From the NCBI GenBank assembly GCA_900541315.1, contig UQJF01000051.1, positions 1 through 18,932 of the forward strand: DNA of 18,932 nt, in the 5' to 3' direction. The stretch's first letter is position 1, and every line of letters begins with the position of its first letter. Both the position numbers and the translations under genes were made by a program. Positions 14,205-18,932 of the stretch are shown here, piece after piece. The notes below the pieces were generated by a model. The model worked only from the letters and a program-made list of their open reading frames with translations, made no database searches and was not told the origin of the DNA. The DNA comes from an uncultured Clostridium sp. (GTDB taxonomy: Bacteria; Bacillota; Clostridia; Lachnospirales; Lachnospiraceae).

Positions 14205-16265
14205 ATGCCCACCATCACTGTTTTAGACGAGACCACCATTAATAAGATCGCAGCCGGAGAAGTGATCGAACGGCCTGCTTCTGTTGTAAAAGAGCTTCTG
14301 GAAAATGCCATTGATGCCCAGGCCACAGCTGTTACCGTAGAAATACGTGATGGTGGCTGCAGTCTGATCCGCATCACTGATAATGGTTGCGGTATCCCCA
14401 AAGATCAGGTTGCCACAGCCTTTTTAAGACATGCCACCAGCAAAATACATACAGTAGATGACTTGATGACCATCGATTCCCTTGGCTTTCGCGGAGAAGC
14501 TTTAGCCAGTATTGCCGCAGTTTCACAGGTAGAGCTGATCTCAAAAACAGCCCAGACTCTTACTGGTATCCGTTACCAGATCGAAGGCGGGAGAGAAAAA
14601 AGCTTAGAGGAGATCGGTGCTCCTGAAGGGACCACTATCATCGCAAGAAACTTGTTTTTTAATACTCCGGCCAGAAAGAAGTTTTTAAAAACCCCTGTTA
14701 CAGAAGGGACTCATGTGGCTTCTGTAGTGGAAAAGATCGCATTATCCCACCCGGATATTTCCATCCGTTTTATCCAGAATAACCAGAACAAGCTCTATAC
14801 TTCCGGTAATAATAATCTGAAGGATCTGATCTACACAGTATTTGGCCGGGAGATCACTGCCAATCTGTTAGAAGTCCATGCACAAGGACCTGGGATCACC
14901 ATTACCGGCTATATTGGAAAACCGGTGATAGCACGTTCTAACCGCAATTATGAGAACTATTTTGTCAATGGCCGGTTTGTACGCAGCAATATCCTTTCTA
15001 AAGCCATAGAAGAGGCTTACAAGCCTTTCATGATGCAGCATAAGTATCCCTTTACCATGCTGCATTTCCAGATCGATCCGCAGACACTGGATGTAAATGT
15101 CCATCCAACCAAAATGGAGCTGCGCTTCAGTGATGGTGAATTTATCTATGAGCAGACAGTAAACGCAGTGTCAAATGCCCTGGCACACAAAGAACTGATC
15201 CCGGATGTAAACTTAAACGAAAAAGGTGAGCAGGATACAAGGCGTTTTGAGGTGAAAAAAGCCCCAAGACCGGAGCCTTTTGAGACAAAACGAAAAGATG
15301 TACTGGAACAGCAGAAGTTTCCTTCAGCGGAAAAATCCGCGGCTGTTTCTGCTGAAGGAAGTTATCGCCAGATCGCGCCGCCGAAACCTTCTTTTGTAAA
15401 AGAACCGGATATTTCGGATATGATGCCGGAATGGCTGAAGGAAAGAAAAAAAGCGGAAGAAGAGGACCTGAAAGCTTTTAGAAAGCAGGACAACAATACA
15501 ATTAATGAGAAAATATCTCAAAGCAATACAAGTTCAGGTAATAGCGCGCAGACTTCTGTTAACAGAAATACACAGCCGGATTTTGCATCAAAGAATATTA
15601 TGGATAAACCCATTCCTGATATGCCTGCAGCTACGGCTCCCAAACAATTAGATCTCTTTGGGGAAAAGCTGCTGGATCCATCTTCCCGCCTGAAACATAA
15701 GTTGATCGGACAGCTCTTTGACACTTACTGGCTGATTGAATATAATGACCACTTATATATTATTGACCAGCATGCAGCCCATGAAAAGGTTCTTTATGAA
15801 AAGACGGTAAAAAGCTTAAAAGACCGCGATTACAATTCTCAGATGGTGGAACCGCCTATCATTTTAACTTTAAATCCAAATGAAGAGCTTCTGTTAAATA
15901 AATATATGGAATACTTTGCCCACATCGGCTTTGAGATCGAACCTTTTGGCGGCCGGGAGTTTGCTGTCCGGGCAGTACCAGCCAATCTGTTTTCCGTTGC
16001 AAAAAAGGATCTGCTTTTAGAGATGATCGATGGGTTGTCTGATGAGATGGCTGCACACAGCCCAGACAGTATTTATGAAAAGATCGCATCCATGTCATGT
16101 AAGGCGGCTGTGAAAGGCGGTAATCAATTATCAGCTATGGAAGCAAATGAACTGATCGACCAGTTATTGAAGTTAGACAATCCTTACGCCTGCCCTCATG
16201 GACGTCCCACCATTATCTCCATGAGCCGCTATGAACTGGAAAAGAAATTTAAGCGCATTGTATAA
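14205..16265 (+). CDS. mutL: DNA mismatch repair protein MutL, endonuclease type
   Basis: 686 aa, ATG 14205 with GAAAGGA upstream. MutL couples mismatch recognition by MutS to strand removal. The GHKL ATPase domain (about 1-330) shows ENAIDAQ, DNGCGI, TSKI and GFRGEALASIAAVS. A linker of about 140 residues (345-485), rich in Ser, Asn, Lys and Gln, looks disordered. The C-terminal dimerisation domain carries the metal-binding nicking motif DQHAAHEKVLYE from D521 (DQHA-x2-E-x4-E). It also has SCKAAVKGG and CPHGRPT with C663, the signatures of latent endonuclease MutL proteins found in bacteria without MutH. mutS is not in this window. It is 16 nt after rimM and its stop is 10 nt before miaA, so all three are likely co-transcribed. 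Confidence 0.97.
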   Translation: MPTITVLDETTINKIAAGEVIERPASVVKELLENAIDAQATAVTVEIRDGGCSLIRITDNGCGIPKDQVATAFLRHATSKIHTVDDLMTIDSLGFRGEALASIAAVSQVELISKTAQTLTGIRYQIEGGREKSLEEIGAPEGTTIIARNLFFNTPARKKFLKTPVTEGTHVASVVEKIALSHPDISIRFIQNNQNKLYTSGNNNLKDLIYTVFGREITANLLEVHAQGPGITITGYIGKPVIARSNRNYENYFVNGRFVRSNILSKAIEEAYKPFMMQHKYPFTMLHFQIDPQTLDVNVHPTKMELRFSDGEFIYEQTVNAVSNALAHKELIPDVNLNEKGEQDTRRFEVKKAPRPEPFETKRKDVLEQQKFPSAEKSAAVSAEGSYRQIAPPKPSFVKEPDISDMMPEWLKERKKAEEEDLKAFRKQDNNTINEKISQSNTSSGNSAQTSVNRNTQPDFASKNIMDKPIPDMPAATAPKQLDLFGEKLLDPSSRLKHKLIGQLFDTYWLIEYNDHLYIIDQHAAHEKVLYEKTVKSLKDRDYNSQMVEPPIILTLNPNEELLLNKYMEYFAHIGFEIEPFGGREFAVRAVPANLFSVAKKDLLLEMIDGLSDEMAAHSPDSIYEKIASMSCKAAVKGGNQLSAMEANELIDQLLKLDNPYACPHGRPTIISMSRYELEKKFKRIV

Positions 16266-16275
16266 AGGAGAGCAT

Positions 16276-17244
16276 ATGAATACAGAGAAAAAGCCCCTTC
16301 TTATCCTTACAGGGCCTACAGCTGTAGGCAAAACAGCTCTTTCCATCCAGCTTGCAAAAGCAGTAGGCGGAGAGATAGTAAGTGCAGATTCCATGCAGGT
16401 ATACCGGCATATGGACATAGGTTCCGCAAAGGTAACGGAGGAAGAAATGGAAGGAATTCCTCATTATCTTATTGATGTACTGGATCCCCAGGATGATTTT
16501 AATGTAGCCACCTTTCAGACACTTGCCCGCCAGGCAATGAATGAGATTTATTCTCATGGGAATATTCCTATTATCACAGGCGGAACCGGATTTTATATCC
16601 AGGCTCTGTTGTATGATATTGACTTCAAAGAGAATAATGAGAAAAATCCTATCCGTAAAGAATTAGAACAGCTTGCAAAGGAACTTGGGGACAAGGCACC
16701 AGGGGCTCTTCACGAGAAATTATCTCATATAGATCCGGAGGCTGCCAGGCAGATCCATGCCAATAATATAAAGCGTGTGATCCGTGCTATTGAATATTTC
16801 GAACAGACAGGTGAAAAAATCTCAGAGCATAATGAAGAAATGCATCAGAAGGAATCTCCTTATAATTTCTTATATTATGTTCTCACCAGAGACCGTAAGA
16901 CTCTTTACGAACGCATTGACAAACGTGTAGATATTATGATAGCAAACGGTCTGGTAAAAGAAATAGAGAAATTAAAAGCTATGGGCTGTCACAGAGGCCA
17001 GACTTCCATGCAGGGACTTGGCTACAAGGAAATATTAGACTATCTGGACGGCAGTTGTACCCTTGATGAGGCTGTTTATATCCTTAAACGAGATACAAGA
17101 CATTTTGCCAAAAGGCAGCTGACCTGGTTTCGCAGGGAGCGGGATGTACGCTGGTTAGACCTTGACAGGTACCAGGGAAATACGGATCTGATCCTTAAGG
17201 ATATATTAAAGGATTGCGAAGAAAAACGAATCGTGCTAAAATAG
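16276..17244 (+). CDS. miaA: tRNA dimethylallyltransferase MiaA
   Basis: 322 aa, ATG 16276 with AAAGGAG at 16264-16270. MiaA transfers dimethylallyl from DMAPP to adenosine 37 of tRNAs reading codons that begin with U, the first step to ms2i6A. Visible motifs are the P-loop GPTAVGKT (13-20), SADSMQVYRHMDIGSAK, PHYLIDVLDP, ITGGTGFYIQALLYDIDF, NNIKRVIRAIEYFE, GLGYKEI and the C-terminal RQLTWFRRERDVRWLDLD. The frame is open upstream to 16231, but that part overlaps mutL and lacks a ribosome binding site. mutL-miaA is a widely conserved pair. No hfq follows, unlike in Bacillus. Confidence 0.97.
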   Translation: MNTEKKPLLILTGPTAVGKTALSIQLAKAVGGEIVSADSMQVYRHMDIGSAKVTEEEMEGIPHYLIDVLDPQDDFNVATFQTLARQAMNEIYSHGNIPIITGGTGFYIQALLYDIDFKENNEKNPIRKELEQLAKELGDKAPGALHEKLSHIDPEAARQIHANNIKRVIRAIEYFEQTGEKISEHNEEMHQKESPYNFLYYVLTRDRKTLYERIDKRVDIMIANGLVKEIEKLKAMGCHRGQTSMQGLGYKEILDYLDGSCTLDEAVYILKRDTRHFAKRQLTWFRRERDVRWLDLDRYQGNTDLILKDILKDCEEKRIVLK

Positions 17245-17287
17245 CAAACCGAAAATCAATTATTTATTTAAGAGGAGTTATAAAACA

Positions 17288-18583
17288 ATGGAACAGCAGA
17301 TCTTAGACGGCATGTATGAACAGCTGGGTATCAGCAAAGAGGTTCTTGACTATGCCGCAGATATAGAAGAAAGCCTGAAAGAACGTTTTGAAGGGATCGA
17401 CCAGGTTGCTGAATACAACCAGCTAAAGGTTTTAAAGGGCATGCAGGACAATAAAGTCAGCGATATCCATTTTGCCGCAACTACCGGTTATGGATACAAT
17501 GATCTGGGGCGTGATACATTGGAAGATGTATATGCCAGTGTTTTCCATACTGAAAGCGCCTTGGTACGTCCCCAGCTTATCTCCGGAACTCATGCACTGC
17601 ATATTGCCTTGTCCGGAAATTTACGCCCTGGAGATGAACTTTTATCTCCTGTGGGAAAACCATATGACACATTGGAAGAGGTCATCGGAATCCGTGATTC
17701 TGTAGGCTCTTTAAAGGAATATGGTGTCAGCTACCGTCAGGTAGACCTTCTCCCTGACGGCACCTTTGACTATGAGAACATTGCAAAGGCTATTAACGAA
17801 AAAACCAAATTGGTGACCATCCAGCGTTCCAAAGGCTATGATCCACGTCCTACCTTTTCTGTAAAACAGATCGGTGAGCTGATCGCTTTTGTAAAGAAGA
17901 TCAAACCAGAGATTATCTGCATGGTAGATAACTGCTATGGTGAATTTGTAGAAACCATTGAACCTACTGATGTAGGGGCAGATATGATCGTTGGTTCCCT
18001 GATCAAGAACCCAGGCGGTGGTCTTGCACCTATCGGCGGTTATATTGCAGGTAAGAAAGAATGTGTAGACAGAGCCTCTTACCGTTTAAGCGCTCCAGGA
18101 CTTGGAAAAGAAGTCGGCGCAAGCCTTGGCTTAAACCAGCAGTTATACCAGGGATTTTTCTTATCCCCAACGGTTGTTGCAGCTGCATTAAAAGGAGCCA
18201 TTTTTGCAGCTAATGTATATGAAAGATTAGGCTGTGGTGTTGTCCCAAACGGAAGTGAATCCCGCCACGACATCATTCAGGCCATTACTTTCGGTACTGC
18301 CCAGGGTGTTATTTCTTTCTGCAAAGGCATCCAGGCAGCTGCTCCTGTAGACAGCTTTGTTACTCCTGAGCCATGGGATATGCCGGGATATGACAGCCAG
18401 GTCATCATGGCAGCCGGCGCTTTTGTCCAGGGATCTTCCATTGAATTAAGCGCAGACGGCCCGATCAAACCACCGTACGCCGTTTACTTTCAGGGCGGTC
18501 TTACTTGGTATCACGCAAAACTTGGAATCCTTAAGTCTTTACAACAGCTTATCGATGACGGGGTTTTGAAAATTTTAAGATGA
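17288..18583 (+). CDS. ynbB: Methionine gamma-lyase-like PLP enzyme (YnbB / aluminium-resistance family)
   Basis: 431 aa, ATG 17288 with AAGAGGAG upstream. It is a fold-type I PLP protein of the Cys/Met metabolism group: FVKKIKPEIICMVDNCYGEF places the ring-binding aspartate at D214, and GSLIKNPGGGLAPIGGYIAG places the probable Schiff-base lysine at K240. The N-terminal RPQLISGTHALHIAL and the distinctive ATTGYGYNDLGRDTLE match the family annotated as aluminium-resistance or methionine gamma-lyase family protein. The natural substrate is unsettled, though C-S lyase activity is a reasonable expectation. The association with miaA is conserved in Firmicutes. The gap from miaA is 43 nt with no terminator, so co-transcription is likely. 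A sulfur-metabolism link to the reductase upstream is possible but not shown. Confidence 0.9.
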   Translation: MEQQILDGMYEQLGISKEVLDYAADIEESLKERFEGIDQVAEYNQLKVLKGMQDNKVSDIHFAATTGYGYNDLGRDTLEDVYASVFHTESALVRPQLISGTHALHIALSGNLRPGDELLSPVGKPYDTLEEVIGIRDSVGSLKEYGVSYRQVDLLPDGTFDYENIAKAINEKTKLVTIQRSKGYDPRPTFSVKQIGELIAFVKKIKPEIICMVDNCYGEFVETIEPTDVGADMIVGSLIKNPGGGLAPIGGYIAGKKECVDRASYRLSAPGLGKEVGASLGLNQQLYQGFFLSPTVVAAALKGAIFAANVYERLGCGVVPNGSESRHDIIQAITFGTAQGVISFCKGIQAAAPVDSFVTPEPWDMPGYDSQVIMAAGAFVQGSSIELSADGPIKPPYAVYFQGGLTWYHAKLGILKSLQQLIDDGVLKILR

Positions 18584-18628
18584 CATAAAAAAAGACTTAT
18601 GATAATATGATAACTTAAGGAGAGTGTT

Positions 18629-18880
18629 ATGGGACGTAAGAATTTCTGGATCCTTCTGATCATGTTGCTTGCAGGCATTGTATTAGGAGGCTTTATGGGT
18701 CAGCTGGCCAATGGCATTTCATGGCTTAGCTGGCTGAATTTTGGCCAGTCTTTTGGTCTTGATTCACCTTTAGTCATCAACTTTGGCATACTTGTCATCA
18801 CTTTGGGACTTACCATCAAGATCACCATGGCCAGCATCATCGGTATTGCCATTGCCCTTATCATTTACCGTATGATCTAG
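18629..18880 (+). CDS. Small membrane protein, DUF4321 family
   Basis: 83 aa, ATG 18629 with AAGGAG 11 nt upstream. The N-terminus is short and basic (MGRKN) and is followed by a membrane segment at about residues 6-27 (FWILLIMLLAGIVLGGFMG). A loop follows, then a hydrophobic stretch at about 48-82 that may form one long or two short segments and ends IYRMI. The arrangement and the ending LIIYR-M/L fit DUF4321, a Firmicute family with no known function often encoded near maf, radC and mreB. It stops 3 nt before the adapter, so its downstream neighbours are not visible. The 45-nt gap after ynbB shows no clear terminator. Confidence 0.8.
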   Translation: MGRKNFWILLIMLLAGIVLGGFMGQLANGISWLSWLNFGQSFGLDSPLVINFGILVITLGLTIKITMASIIGIAIALIIYRMI

Positions 18881-18883
18881 TAT

Positions 18884-18932
18884 CTGTCTCTTATACACAT
18901 CTCCGAGCCCACGAGACGGAGCTACATCTCGT
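18884..18932. other. Sequencing adapter (Nextera read-2 end plus i7 index), not genomic
   Basis: CTGTCTCTTATACACATCT (18884-18902) is the Tn5 mosaic end. It is followed by the Nextera read-2 adapter, index GGAGCTAC (18918-18925) and ATCTCGT, the first bases of the P7 sequence. It is the inverted copy of bases 1-49. The genome ends at base 18883, just after the DUF4321 stop. Confidence 0.97.

Noticed and set aside
18584..18628. A promoter for the DUF4321 gene using TATGAT near 18598 or 18607
   Set aside because: The region is A/T-rich, so -10-like words are expected. No matching -35 at 16-18 nt was found.
50..18883. CRISPR array, tRNA or rRNA genes, prophage or insertion sequence genes
   Set aside because: No regularly spaced direct repeats, no cloverleaf with a TTCAAATC-like arm, no rRNA signature and no transposase or integrase motif were seen by eye.
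1..18932. A composite transposon bounded by 49-bp perfect terminal inverted repeats
   Set aside because: The repeats are Nextera adapter with an i7 index and part of P7. No transposase lies within and the enclosed genes are core chromosomal genes.

Overview
The window is a short-read contig from a Clostridia-type Firmicute, most likely Lachnospiraceae. Evidence is the gene order ylxM-ffh-rpsP-khpA-rimM, the strong AAGGAGG-type ribosome binding sites, the fused CobA-HemD, the endonuclease-type MutL, and the small DUF4321 membrane protein. All genes lie on the + strand and coding density is very high. Bases 1-49 and 18884-18932 are not genomic: they are inverted copies of an Illumina Nextera (Tn5) read-2 adapter with an i7 index. 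The biological sequence is therefore 50-18883.

Region 1 (50-9466) interleaves sirohaem metabolism with an SMC-like complex. It opens with the 3' end of a gene, probably hemC, overlapping cobA-hemD by ATGA. A NUDIX hydrolase follows, then a tight, overlapping jetA-jetB-jetC (MksF-MksE-MksB) operon of the Wadjet/Mks family, then a sirohaem/4Fe-4S nitrite/sulfite reductase. CobA-HemD makes the sirohaem precursor the reductase needs, so the NUDIX-jetABC block looks inserted into a sirohaem-sulfur locus. jetD (mksG), the nuclease subunit that normally completes Wadjet, is absent: the reductase begins 51 nt after jetC.

Region 2 (9467-13472) starts with a poorly characterised protein combining an EF-Tu domain-2-like barrel with an SseB-like domain. 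The protein-targeting and ribosome operon follows: ylxM, ffh, rpsP and khpA. A near-consensus sigma-A promoter (TTGACA, 17 nt, TATGAT) precedes ylxM, and a strong intrinsic terminator follows khpA.

Region 3 (13474-13644) is a 163-nt element that folds into an almost continuous rod of about 69 base pairs. It is flanked by the 4-bp direct repeat GTTA and sits between the khpA terminator and rimM. It looks like either a MITE-like insertion or an unrecognised structured RNA. Its imperfections in + strand sense are mostly G-U wobbles, which favours an RNA. It is the most novel-looking object here, together with the JetD-less jetABC operon.

Region 4 (13676-18880) carries rimM, mutL, miaA, a methionine gamma-lyase-like PLP enzyme (ynbB family) and a DUF4321 membrane protein. 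In many Firmicutes trmD and rplS follow rimM; here mutL-miaA follows directly, so the canonical ribosome operon is broken at this point. No tRNA, rRNA, CRISPR array, transposase or phage gene was seen, and no gene-free stretch exceeds 300 bases.
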